DNA of 14,392 nucleotides from Rhodobacterales bacterium UBA3080 (GCA_002366645.1 DFBM01000081.1:1-14392); one strand, 5' to 3'; shown: positions 6,768 to 13,709, counted from the first letter of the stretch. Notes: a model not told the origin generated them from the sequence alone. Program-made: numbers and translations.

Positions 6768-8249
6768 TCAGTCGTTCCAGTAAACGGCCGTCAGATCAGT
6801 CGCCTGTGTTGGCGCGTTCTGCCAAAGGCCGACGATGTTGGCGTTTGCCACGGTCGTGCTGGCAAGCTGGAACAGATAACCGTTGACGTAATCGTCCGCA
6901 ATCATGCGCTGTGCTGCCTTCAGGATGAAACTGCGATCTCCGGGTTCGGTTGCCGCGTTCAGGTCTTCCATCAGTTCCTGGAAGGCTGCACTGTCATACT
7001 GGAAGTAGTATTCCGGACGGGCGTAGATGCCGATGTCCATAGGCTCGGTATGCGAGACGATAGTCAGGCCGAAGTCATAGCCACGGAAAACCTGCTCTAG
7101 CCATTGCGCCCATTCCAGATTGCTGATTTCGACGTTGATGCCGACTTCGCGCAACTGTGCGGCGATAATCTCGCCACCACGACGTGCGTAGCTTGGTGGT
7201 GGCAGTTTCAGCGTGGTTTCGAACCCGTCTGGGTAGCCCGCTTCGGCCAGCAACGATTTCGCCAAGGCTGGATCGTAGTTCGACTGGCCGGTTAGGTCGA
7301 TATAGTCGGGGTTGTGCGGTGCGAAGTGTGTGCCGATTGGTGTCCCCAAACCAAACATTGCGCCGTCGATGATTGCTTGACGGTCGATTGCGTGGGACAT
7401 GGCCTCGCGAACCTTCACGTTGTCAAAGGGTGGCATTTTGTTGTTCGTCGAAAGGATGGTTTCCCCTTCGGTGGAACCAACGAGCACTTGGAAACGTGGG
7501 TCTGCTTCGAATTGCGGCAGGTTTTCAGGGGCGGGATACTGCGGGAAAGCATCGACATCTTCGGCCATAACGGCGGCGAATGCGGCGGTCGGGTCAGAGA
7601 TGAATTTGAAGGTCGCACTGTCCAGTTTCGCAGGTGTGCCCCAATAATCGGCGTTCTTGGTGATGGTGATATTGTCACCCTGCACCCAGTTTGTGAACGT
7701 GAAGGGGCCGGTGCCGACAGGATGGGTTTTGGCGTCGTCGATGGTCTCCGGTGCCACGATAACCGCATCACCCCAAGCCATGTTGAACAAGAATGCGCCG
7801 TTTGGCGCGGACAATGTCACACGAACAGTTGTCGGGTCGAGCGCTTCGACCGTGTCGATACCTGCGAACAGCGTTTTTTGTGCGTTGGTCGATTCTTCAG
7901 CACGCGCGCGGTCCAGCGAGAACTTCACGTCCTGCGAGTCCATCGAGGTGCCATCGTGGAACTTCACACCGGAGTGGAGGCTGAAGGTATAAGTCAAACC
8001 GTCTTCCGAAATCATCCATCTTTCGGCTAGCGCCGGCATGATCGAGCCGTCAGCGGCAAAGCGCGTCAAACCCTCGAAAATATTCGCATAAACGACACTG
8101 TCGATCGCGCCAGCCGCAGCACCGGTCGGGTCGAGGTGCGGTGGCTCAAGCTGCATACCGATAGTGATATCGGTTGTTTCGGCGTAGGCCATACCGGCCG
8201 TGATCGCCAGCGCGCTGGTCAACGCCAGCTTCATTGTTGTGTGTTTCAT
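6768..8249 (-). CDS. Family 5 periplasmic substrate-binding protein of the ABC transporter
   Basis: A 493-residue precursor of the SBP_bac_5 (DppA/OppA/GsiB-like) family. Residues 1-23 form a signal peptide (KH..MK charged start, hydrophobic core, AYA before Glu24). There is no lipobox cysteine, so it should be free in the periplasm. Family landmarks are IFEGLTR (57-63), AERWMISEDGLTYTF (75-89) with GVKFHDGTSM (94-103), and the later AAQLREVGINVEI stretch. It captures the substrate and hands it to the DppB/DppC permeases. The ATG has a strong ribosome-binding site (GGAGG with five to six bases of spacing) and lies 33 bases after the hydrolase gene. Members of this family bind peptides, opines, glutathione and unrelated solutes, so the ligand is not predictable here. 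Confidence 0.96.
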   Translation of the reverse strand: MKHTTMKLALTSALAITAGMAYAETTDITIGMQLEPPHLDPTGAAAGAIDSVVYANIFEGLTRFAADGSIMPALAERWMISEDGLTYTFSLHSGVKFHDGTSMDSQDVKFSLDRARAEESTNAQKTLFAGIDTVEALDPTTVRVTLSAPNGAFLFNMAWGDAVIVAPETIDDAKTHPVGTGPFTFTNWVQGDNITITKNADYWGTPAKLDSATFKFISDPTAAFAAVMAEDVDAFPQYPAPENLPQFEADPRFQVLVGSTEGETILSTNNKMPPFDNVKVREAMSHAIDRQAIIDGAMFGLGTPIGTHFAPHNPDYIDLTGQSNYDPALAKSLLAEAGYPDGFETTLKLPPPSYARRGGEIIAAQLREVGINVEISNLEWAQWLEQVFRGYDFGLTIVSHTEPMDIGIYARPEYYFQYDSAAFQELMEDLNAATEPGDRSFILKAAQRMIADDYVNGYLFQLASTTVANANIVGLWQNAPTQATDLTAVYWND

Positions 8250-8282
8250 ATTTCCCTCCGGTTTATTTTGGGGCGTTCAAGG

Positions 8283-9584
8283 CTATGCGCCCTGATCCGT
8301 CAGTAACTCTGCCAAAGCTAACCCCATTACTTTGGCGGAGTCTATCATATCTTGCACTGCAATATATTCGTCCGGCTGGTGCGCGAGGTCTAAAATACCC
8401 GGTCCATAGGCGATGCAATTCTTCATCCGCCCAATCCGGTCGATGTGTTTTTGGTCGTAGGTGCCCGGTGAAACAACATATTCCGGCGATTTCTCAAGAA
8501 CTTGCTCAATCGCACGGCTAACCGTGGCCACAACCGGCGCCTTCTTGTCGGTCATCGTCGGCAGGACCTCGTGCATGTCGCGGATATCATAGCGGAATTT
8601 CTCACGCTCCGACTGCACTTTATCCAGCACATCCAGCATTTCCTGCCGCACATCGTCGATATTTTCTTCAAGTAAGAACCGCCGGTCGATAATCATTTTG
8701 CAACTGTCCGGCACAACGGGTGAAGGTAATCCGTCGAAATCGTCGTCCTGTTCTTTCTGCCCGCCGTGGATGGAGTTGATATTCAGCGTCGACTGCTTGG
8801 CCCCCTCGGGCACAATCGGCATATCGGTACGTTTCAGTGCCAAGGCGGGGAACAGACTCGCCTCCATTTCTTCCATCACAGCGCCCATGTGCCGCACCGC
8901 GCAATCGCCCAGAAACGGCATGGAGCCGTGGGCAATATGCCCGTGCGTCTCGATCTCGGCCCACCAGACGCCGCGATGTCCCAAACAAACGCGATCTTTA
9001 TTGAGCGGCTCGGGGATGATGACGTGCTGAACCCGTTCCGGCGTAAAGAACCCTTTTTCGGCCAGATAGGCGACGCCCCCGAACCCGCCGGTTTCTTCAT
9101 CCGCGGTGCCGGAAATCTCGATAGCGCCGGAATAGTCCGGCCATGAGTCGATAAATGCCTCGACCGCAATGATCGAGGTGGCAAGCCCCCCCTTCATATC
9201 ACAGGCCCCACGACCATAAATTTTACCGTCAGCCAGCTCGCCACCGAACGGGTCATAGGTCCAGCCCTGCCCGACATCGACCACATCGATGTGACTGTTG
9301 AAATGCACACAATCACCGGCGCGTGGGCCTTCACGTCGTGCAACAACATTCCAGCGGGGGTATTTGTCGCTGTCACCGGGGGTGCCATAAGCACGTACCA
9401 TTTCAATGGCAAAACCACGACCAGCCAGTCGCCGCGCCAGATATTCACAAATCTGCAAATAGTTCTCGCCCGGCGGATTGAGCGTTGGAATTTGGATCAA
9501 ATCCTGTGTCAGCGCTATCAAATCATCGCTGGCGGCGTCAATTCTAGCCAAAAATTCAGCGGTTTTCGTATCCTGACGATTCAT
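8283..9584 (-). CDS. M20-family metallo-hydrolase (ArgE/DapE-like deacylase or peptidase)
   Basis: A 433-residue zinc-dependent amide hydrolase. All expected metal and catalytic residues are visible: His98 and Asp100 in SHIDVV, bridging Asp129 in GRGACDMKGG, the general base Glu163 with Glu164 in GTADEETGG, Glu192 in IPEP, and His402 in LAHQPDE. The dimerisation (lid) domain is about residues 200-310, with HGHIAHGSMP (214-223). It would cleave an N-acyl or peptide amide bond in the cytoplasm. It may be called acetylornithine deacetylase or succinyl-diaminopimelate desuccinylase by automatic annotation, but the ABC-transporter setting argues for catabolism. I chose the ATG at 9584; a TTG five codons further upstream is also open. 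It is the first gene of the leftward operon. Confidence 0.95.
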   Translation of the reverse strand: MNRQDTKTAEFLARIDAASDDLIALTQDLIQIPTLNPPGENYLQICEYLARRLAGRGFAIEMVRAYGTPGDSDKYPRWNVVARREGPRAGDCVHFNSHIDVVDVGQGWTYDPFGGELADGKIYGRGACDMKGGLATSIIAVEAFIDSWPDYSGAIEISGTADEETGGFGGVAYLAEKGFFTPERVQHVIIPEPLNKDRVCLGHRGVWWAEIETHGHIAHGSMPFLGDCAVRHMGAVMEEMEASLFPALALKRTDMPIVPEGAKQSTLNINSIHGGQKEQDDDFDGLPSPVVPDSCKMIIDRRFLLEENIDDVRQEMLDVLDKVQSEREKFRYDIRDMHEVLPTMTDKKAPVVATVSRAIEQVLEKSPEYVVSPGTYDQKHIDRIGRMKNCIAYGPGILDLAHQPDEYIAVQDMIDSAKVMGLALAELLTDQGA

Positions 9585-9611
9585 GCAGTGACGCCCCAAT
9601 ATTAACTGTGT

Positions 9612-9640
9612 TTAACAAGCGACCAGTCTGATGATATGAT
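9612..9640 (+). promoter_or_regulatory. Sigma70-like promoter for the PAS-LuxR gene
   Basis: TTAACA (9612-9617) and TATGAT (9635-9640) are separated by exactly 17 bases, each one base off consensus. Transcription would start near 9647, leaving a leader of about 29 bases. A TTAAC direct repeat (9602-9606 and 9612-9616) overlaps the -35 box. I see no equally good promoter on the minus strand for the operon start. Confidence 0.6.
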
Positions 9641-9651
9641 CTCGCCGCAGC

Positions 9652-9673
9652 AATACGGTAGAAATACGGGGAC
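9652..9673. repeat. 11-bp direct repeat in the leader of the PAS-LuxR gene
   Basis: AATACGG occurs at 9652-9658 and 9663-9669, with an 11-base period, between the predicted transcription start and the ATG. The 10-mer GAAATACGGG (9661-9670) recurs inside the gene at 9850-9859. It could be a protein-binding site or a coincidence; the second copy overlaps the weak ribosome-binding site GGGGA. Confidence 0.4.
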
Positions 9674-9675
9674 AC

Positions 9676-10224
9676 ATGGACGACCTGACACAACTGACCT
9701 TCGATCACGCCCCGGTCGGTCTCGTCCTGACCGAGAACCGGATAATCAAGTCCTGCAACCAGACGTTCGCAGAGCTGTTCGGGTATAAAGTAGCGGAACT
9801 GGTTAACCAGTCGTTCCGTATGCTGTACGAAACCCGCAAGGAATTCGACGAAATACGGGATATCGGTCTGGCCCCCTTGCGCGAGACAGGAGATTACACC
9901 GACGAGAGGCTTATGCTGCATCGCGACGGCACGATGTTCTGGTGCAGGTTTCGCGCCCACACTCTAACACCGGACGATCCGCTGGGCCGGACTGTCCTGA
10001 CCTTCACCGATATTTCGGAAACGCACCAGCCGTTCAGCCTGACCCCGCGCGAAAGGCAGGTTGTTCTGCTGTTACGAAAAGGCCGGACCAGTAAGGAGAT
10101 AGCGCGCAGCCTTTCCATATCACCACGAACGGTAGAAGATCACCGCGCCAGACTATTGTCTAAATTCGAAGTGAAAAACGTCGCCGGATTACTTGCCCGA
10201 CTGGCCGGAACAGGGCAACCATAA
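9676..10224 (+). CDS. PAS domain - LuxR-type HTH transcriptional regulator
   Basis: A 182-residue protein with two parts. Residues about 5-115 form a PAS sensor domain: FDHAPVGLVLTENRIIKSCN, then FAELFGYKVAELVNQSF, HRDGTMFWCRFRA, and the closing TFTDISETH. Residues 121-180 form a LuxR/GerE DNA-binding domain: LTPRERQVVLLLRKGRTSKE, then IARSLSISPRTVEDHRARLLSKF, the standard recognition-helix pattern. There is no receiver domain or histidine kinase. The signal is therefore likely a small ligand or redox state sensed by the PAS domain, or the activity is controlled by a partner. The gene is divergent from the transporter/hydrolase operon with a 91-base shared upstream region, the classical position of a local regulator. 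Regulation of that operon is inference. Confidence 0.93.
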   Translation: MDDLTQLTFDHAPVGLVLTENRIIKSCNQTFAELFGYKVAELVNQSFRMLYETRKEFDEIRDIGLAPLRETGDYTDERLMLHRDGTMFWCRFRAHTLTPDDPLGRTVLTFTDISETHQPFSLTPRERQVVLLLRKGRTSKEIARSLSISPRTVEDHRARLLSKFEVKNVAGLLARLAGTGQP

Positions 10225-10225
10225 C

Positions 10226-10306
10226 GGCGGGCTCCCGCCCGTCAGGGCGTCGTTTGGCACGCCAAACGAAACCCCTCCCGTTGGGGGTGGCCTCGCTTCG
10301 CTCGGC
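10226..10306. repeat. REP-like cluster of palindromes between convergent genes
   Basis: The gap between the PAS-LuxR stop and the hisE stop is almost entirely palindromic. GGCGG/CCGCC occupies 10226-10230 and 10235-10239. TCGTTTGGC/GCCAAACGA is a perfect 9-bp pair at 10250-10258 and 10261-10269. ACCCC/GGGGT lies at 10271-10275 and 10284-10288. An imperfect GCC...GGC arm pair spans 10290-10306. None is followed by a clear T-run on either strand. It may act as a bidirectional transcription end for the two converging genes, but it resembles a repetitive extragenic palindrome element. Confidence 0.7.
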
Positions 10307-10307
10307 G
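10286..10307. repeat. Copy 2 of a 22-bp exact repeat (intergenic)
   Basis: Identical over 22 bases to 4567-4588 within the ABC ATPase gene. Here it forms the right end of the palindrome cluster, just before the hisE stop codon. Confidence 0.8.
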
Positions 10308-10311
10308 ATTG

Positions 10312-10629
10312 CTACTTACTGCGGGATTGTTTTTCGACGATGCCGGATATGCCTTCGCGACGCTCCAGTTCCTCCAGAACATCTTCCCATTTAACCCCGC
10401 GCGATGAAAGCATCACCAGCATGTGAAACAGTACATCGGCAGCCTCTTCGGTCAGGTTCTTGGGGTCGTCCTTGGCCGCCGCAATAATCGCCTCGACCGC
10501 CTCTTCGCCAAACTTTTCGGCGCATTTGTAGGGGCCACGCGCGAATAGTTTCGCTGCGTAGGAATTTTTATCGTCACCACCCTTGCGGGCTTCAATTTTC
10601 CGCGCGAGGCGGGTCAGGACATTTGCCAT
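10312..10629 (-). CDS. hisE: Phosphoribosyl-ATP diphosphatase (histidine biosynthesis step 2)
   Basis: A 105-residue HisE of the MazG-like all-alpha NTP pyrophosphatase superfamily. It converts phosphoribosyl-ATP to phosphoribosyl-AMP plus diphosphate in the cytoplasm. The metal-binding helices are visible: KFGEEAVEAIIAA (39-51, with Glu42, Glu43, Glu46) and EEAADVLFHMLVML (61-74, with Glu62 and Asp65). KCAEKFGEEA is the usual HisE signature. It is a stand-alone HisE, not fused to HisI. The ATG shares one base with the hisF stop (TAATG), so translation is linked to hisF. Its stop faces the palindrome cluster. Confidence 0.97.
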   Translation of the reverse strand: MANVLTRLARKIEARKGGDDKNSYAAKLFARGPYKCAEKFGEEAVEAIIAAAKDDPKNLTEEAADVLFHMLVMLSSRGVKWEDVLEELERREGISGIVEKQSRSK

Positions 10630-11387
10630 TATAATCTCACCGGCACGCCGGCCTCTTGCATGAATTCTTTAGCTTCGCGAATGGTATAATCACCAAAATG
10701 GAAAATGGAAGCCGCGAGTACCGCCGAAGCATGCCCCTCCACCACTCCGTCAACGAGGTGTTGCAGGTTTCCCACACCTCCGGAGGCGATAACCGGCACA
10801 GACACCGCATCAGCGATAGCGCGGGTCAATGGCAGATTATACCCGTCGCGCGTTCCATCACGATCCATCGAGGTCAGCAAGATTTCACCCGCCCCCTTGG
10901 ACACAACAAGCTTCGCAAACTCGACCGCATCAATGCCTGTCGGCCTCGATCCGCCATGCGTAAAAATCTCCCATTTGCCGGGCGACACCGTCTTTGCGTC
11001 AATCGCCACAACGATGCACTGGTTGCCGAACTTGTTGGCACTGTCAGCAATCACATCCGGATTAGCCACCGCTGCGGAGTTGAACGAGACCTTGTCCGCC
11101 CCCGCCAACAACAGCTTGCGAACATCTTCGGGGGTGCGGACACCGCCACCGATGGTCAGGGGCATGAAGCATTGCTCGGCTGTTCGGGATACCAGATCAT
11201 ACATAGTGCCGCGATTTTCGACGGTTGCGGCGATGTCGAGGAAGCATAGCTCGTCGGCGCCCGCCGCATCGTATGCCTTAGCGGATTCCACGGGGTCGCC
11301 AGCATCGATCAGGTCGACGAAGTTGACGCCTTTAACGACACGACCATCTTTGACGTCTAGGCAGGGGATTATGCGGGTTTTAAGCAT
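10629..11387 (-). CDS. hisF: Imidazole glycerol phosphate synthase cyclase subunit
   Basis: A 252-residue HisF (beta/alpha)8 barrel. With the glutaminase HisH it turns PRFAR plus ammonia into imidazole glycerol phosphate and AICAR. Catalytic Asp11 (IIPCLDVKDGRVVKG, 6-20) and Asp130 (VVAIDAK, 126-132) are present, as are the phosphate-binding loops IGGGVRTPED (79-88) and VIASGGVGN. I place the start at MLKTRIIPCLDV; an upstream extension to 11429 only reads through the end of the preceding orphan gene. The start codon lies within an 8-base overlap (ATGCTTAA) with that orphan ORF, an arrangement that suggests coupled translation. hisH is not adjacent in this window and must be encoded elsewhere. 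Confidence 0.97.
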   Translation of the reverse strand: MLKTRIIPCLDVKDGRVVKGVNFVDLIDAGDPVESAKAYDAAGADELCFLDIAATVENRGTMYDLVSRTAEQCFMPLTIGGGVRTPEDVRKLLLAGADKVSFNSAAVANPDVIADSANKFGNQCIVVAIDAKTVSPGKWEIFTHGGSRPTGIDAVEFAKLVVSKGAGEILLTSMDRDGTRDGYNLPLTRAIADAVSVPVIASGGVGNLQHLVDGVVEGHASAVLAASIFHFGDYTIREAKEFMQEAGVPVRL

Positions 11388-11742
11388 TGGACTTTTCCCA
11401 AAGGCAGCCACCATAACACCCCCAAACAACAGAAGCTATTTTCTGATTTGTGTTAACTGCCTCAATAAGGGAATTGCCTGTGATTATCTGAAGTTCATTA
11501 GCACCTAAACCATATATCGTTGCATTTACGGCATCGTATATTATACGCCAATCTGTATCGCTAAATTGATAAGACTCACTTGGTTGTTTAAGTTGTTTGT
11601 GAATATTCTGCGCAATAGTTTTATCTCGATTAAAAATGCGCGAGATTTCTTTTACACTTCCGCCCCCCCAGACTTCGACTAAGCACGAACGTAGAAAACT
11701 AGCTTCCTCTGGTGAAAGTTTTATTCCAATTTCATGAGACAT
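11380..11742 (-). CDS. Orphan AT-rich ORF inserted between hisA and hisF, unknown function
   Basis: A 120-residue protein that I do not recognise. The N-terminal part (residues 9-52) is helical and charged, beginning LSPEEASFLRSCLVEVW. The centre, YQFSDTDWRIIYDAVNATIY (58-77), is followed by a hydrophobic alternating segment. The end has Cys109 and Cys113 in GCYGGC. There is no signal peptide or clear membrane helix. Hand counts give about 38% G+C over 11461-11700, against about 65% in hisF at 11101-11160, and codons are AT-rich. The ATG is two bases after the hisA stop with GAAGGGG five bases upstream; a GTG two codons earlier overlaps that stop (GTGA) but lacks a spaced ribosome-binding site. 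The tail overlaps hisF by eight bases. The arrangement argues for a translated, horizontally acquired gene. Confidence 0.75.
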   Translation of the reverse strand: MSHEIGIKLSPEEASFLRSCLVEVWGGGSVKEISRIFNRDKTIAQNIHKQLKQPSESYQFSDTDWRIIYDAVNATIYGLGANELQIITGNSLIEAVNTNQKIASVVWGCYGGCLWEKSNA

Positions 11743-11756
11743 ATTCACCCCTTCAA
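11740..11756 (-). promoter_or_regulatory. Ribosome-binding site that decides the orphan ORF start
   Basis: On the coding strand the sequence is TTGAAGGGGTGAATATG. GAAGGGG is five bases from the ATG (11740-11742) but runs directly into the alternative GTG, which would have no spacing. The site lies within the last codons of hisA. Confidence 0.6.
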
Positions 11757-12467
11757 GAATTTAGCGGCTTTGGCCACATCAATTGCGCCGTCATATAACG
11801 CACGGCCAGAGATTGCGCCATCAAGTGGAGCGCCGCAGGTTTTCAGGGCTTTCAGATCGTCCATTGAGCTAACTCCGCCGGAGGCAATCACGGGGATCGA
11901 GACTGCGTTTGCCAGCGCCGCTGTGGCTGCTACGTTCGGGCCTTGCATTGCGCCGTCGCGGTCGATGTCGGTGTAGATGATGGCGGCGACACCTGCGTCT
12001 TCGAACTTACGGGCCAAGTCCAGCGCGGTTACGTCGGTTGTTTCGGCCCAACCTTCAACCGCGACCATGCCGTCGCGTGCGTCGATGCCGACGGCGACTT
12101 TGCCGGGGAACAGGCGAGCGGCCTCTTTCACCAGTTCGGGATCACGTACCGCCACGGTTCCCAAAATCACCCGCGCCAGACCTTTGTCCAGCCAGCGTTC
12201 AATCGTTGCGATGTCGCGAATACCGCCGCCAAGTTGGGCGGGAATATCGCAAGCTTTCAAAATCGCCTCGACCGGCGCGGCGTTCACAGGCTCACCCGCA
12301 AAAGCGCCATTCAGGTCAACCAGATGCAACCACTCGCAACCGGCGTCCTGAAAGGATTTCGCCTGCGCGGCGGGGTCGTCACTAAACACCGTCGCCTGAT
12401 CCATTTCGCCTTTATACAAGCGCACGCAATTGCCGTCCTTCAGGTCGATAGCTGGGTAAAGGATCAT
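11745..12467 (-). CDS. hisA: 1-(5-phosphoribosyl)-5-[(5-phosphoribosylamino)methylideneamino]imidazole-4-carboxamide isomerase
   Basis: A 240-residue HisA barrel, the usual length, catalysing the ProFAR to PRFAR isomerisation. Landmarks are MILYPAIDLKDGNCVRLYKG with catalytic Asp8, LGGGIRD (79-85), the second catalytic Asp129 in VGIDARDG, and the phosphate-binding VIASGGVSS. The start is well supported by GGAG eight bases before the ATG. It is the first gene of the leftward his block; the 130 or so bases upstream separate it from a rightward DUF2147 relic, so a his promoter should lie there, although I could not pick out clear -35/-10 boxes. Confidence 0.97.
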   Translation of the reverse strand: MILYPAIDLKDGNCVRLYKGEMDQATVFSDDPAAQAKSFQDAGCEWLHLVDLNGAFAGEPVNAAPVEAILKACDIPAQLGGGIRDIATIERWLDKGLARVILGTVAVRDPELVKEAARLFPGKVAVGIDARDGMVAVEGWAETTDVTALDLARKFEDAGVAAIIYTDIDRDGAMQGPNVAATAALANAVSIPVIASGGVSSMDDLKALKTCGAPLDGAISGRALYDGAIDVAKAAKFLKG

Positions 12468-12575
12468 CAGAACGTCTCCAAATTCAGGTTCGCGCGTTAC
12501 ATATCGTGATTGCCACCTGACTTAAAGTAAATGTTGACCTGAACAAGGGTAATCGAGTGGGATCGCATTTCAAAC

Positions 12576-12581
12576 AGGAGG
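12576..12581 (+). promoter_or_regulatory. Orphaned Shine-Dalgarno sequence (AGGAGG)
   Basis: A consensus AGGAGG is followed by ATAACGTAAAAAAATTC. No ATG, GTG or TTG stands at the usual spacing, and the first ATG in the relic's frame is 19 bases away at 12601. One missing G would restore GTG-AAA-AAA-ATT in frame with the coding sequence, which suggests loss of the start codon. Confidence 0.55.
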
Positions 12582-12585
12582 ATAA

Positions 12586-12942
12586 CGTAAAAAAATTCTA
12601 ATGATAATCGCTCTGGTTCTACCCGGGCTAGCGAGCGCCGAGACTTTGACGGGCGTGTTTAAAACCGAACCCGGTGATACTGGCGGATTTCTACATGTAG
12701 GAATGGCTCCCTGCACTGACGATGCTTCCCTGACATGCGGCACGATTTTACGCGCCGATCATGGTGACAGCTCGGCAAATACCGGCTATGGAAATTTAGG
12801 CAAACCGATCGTTTGGGCCATGAAGGATCGTGGAAACGGCAAGGGTTAGCTGGCACCTCGTCAAAACCATCGTGGTGGTTGTCCTTGCTGGTTCGAAAAA
12901 ACGCATCAAGGAAATTTTTGCGTTGCAGGAAGACTAACCTAA
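12586..12942 (+). pseudogene. DUF2147-like secreted protein relic
   Basis: Reading in the frame of 12586 gives a signal-peptide-like stretch (KKILMIIALVLPGLASA). It is followed by ETLTGVFKTEPGDTGGFLHV, a cysteine pair region (APCTDDASLTCGTI) and NLGKPIVWAMKDRGNGKG, then TAG at 12847-12849. From memory this matches the first two thirds of DUF2147 proteins, small periplasmic proteins of unknown role. The next residues in frame, after the stop, end at TAA (12940-12942). That would give a normal total length of about 118 codons, but they do not resemble the family's usual C-terminus. The natural start codon also appears lost. An 82-residue product from the ATG at 12601 is possible but would have a poor signal peptide. 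A sequencing error cannot be excluded. Confidence 0.6.
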
Positions 12943-13709
12943 ACTGCGGCCTTCAATACCGGCATGGCCAGTTCAAGGGTTCTGCTGAAAATCACTTCTG
13001 CGCCGTAAGGTGCGTTGACAAGGGCGAGGCCGGAACCGGTCATGCCCTTGTTCTCTTTCAGGTCAAAGGACACTTCGTCGACCAGATGCGGCAACCGTAG
13101 CGCTGCCAACATTTCCTTGTGGCGTGCTGCTTTCAGGATTGGATACCAGATCAGGACCGTAGCTTCTGGCCATTTTGCCACCAGCTTCTTTGTAAACTCC
13201 GCCACCTGCAGATATTCGGTCTTCACCTCGTATGAGGGGTCAATCAACACCAGACCTTTGCGCGGTTTCGGTGGCGATATTGCCAGAACGCCCTCATAGC
13301 CATCACGATGCTGTACGGACACACCGGCACCTTTAATGTTGGCCTTCAGGGCCGCATATTCGGCGGGGTGCAATTCCATCAGGTGCAACTTATCAGTCGG
13401 CCTTAACAGCGCCTGTGCAATTGCTGGTGATCCGGGGTAAGCGGTCTCGCCATGGCGGCTGCGGATCGCTTTAAGCGCGTCGGTGAACGGGCAGTCAGGC
13501 AAGTCGATTTTCGCGATTCCGGCGTCCGCCTCGCCGGTTTTAGCGGTTTCGGCCGAAGCCAGATCATAGAGCCCCCGCCCCGCGTGCGTTTCCATATAGG
13601 TTAACGGCCGCGCTTTGCGGGTCAGCAGCGCCAGCAGTTCCGCCAAGGCGATATGTTTGTGCAAGTCGGCAGGGCCACCGGCATGATATGCGTGCTGATA
13701 TGATAACAT
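12939..13709 (-). CDS. rlmJ: 23S rRNA (adenine(2030)-N6)-methyltransferase
   Basis: A 256-residue RlmJ homologue, somewhat shorter than the E. coli enzyme. It methylates A2030 of 23S rRNA using S-adenosylmethionine. Signature parts are the N-terminal MLSYQHAYHAGGPADLHKH (RNA-binding and cofactor-loop region), YMETHAGRGLYDL (38-50), MELHPAEY (111-118) and motif IV LIDPSYEVKTEY (155-166). Asp157 and Tyr160 correspond to the usual DPPY; the second proline is Ser159 here. WYPILK and GMTGSGLALVNAPY near the C-terminus are also family features. No ribosome-binding site is evident, and a small inverted repeat sits immediately before the ATG. The gene is divergent from the peroxiredoxin gene and converges on the DUF2147 relic. 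Confidence 0.95.
   Translation of the reverse strand: MLSYQHAYHAGGPADLHKHIALAELLALLTRKARPLTYMETHAGRGLYDLASAETAKTGEADAGIAKIDLPDCPFTDALKAIRSRHGETAYPGSPAIAQALLRPTDKLHLMELHPAEYAALKANIKGAGVSVQHRDGYEGVLAISPPKPRKGLVLIDPSYEVKTEYLQVAEFTKKLVAKWPEATVLIWYPILKAARHKEMLAALRLPHLVDEVSFDLKENKGMTGSGLALVNAPYGAEVIFSRTLELAMPVLKAAV

Noticed and set aside
7314..8030. Rightward 238-codon open frame within the binding-protein gene
   Set aside because: Cys/Arg-rich, no recognisable motif, and fully antisense to a conserved protein.
9602..9616. Possible CtrA site from the two TTAA(C) half-sites
   Set aside because: The TTAA halves are six bases apart, whereas the CtrA motif requires seven, so the match is not good enough.
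12813..13100. Rightward 95-codon open frame covering the relic's end and the rlmJ 3' end
   Set aside because: It does not continue the DUF2147 similarity and mostly lies antisense to rlmJ.
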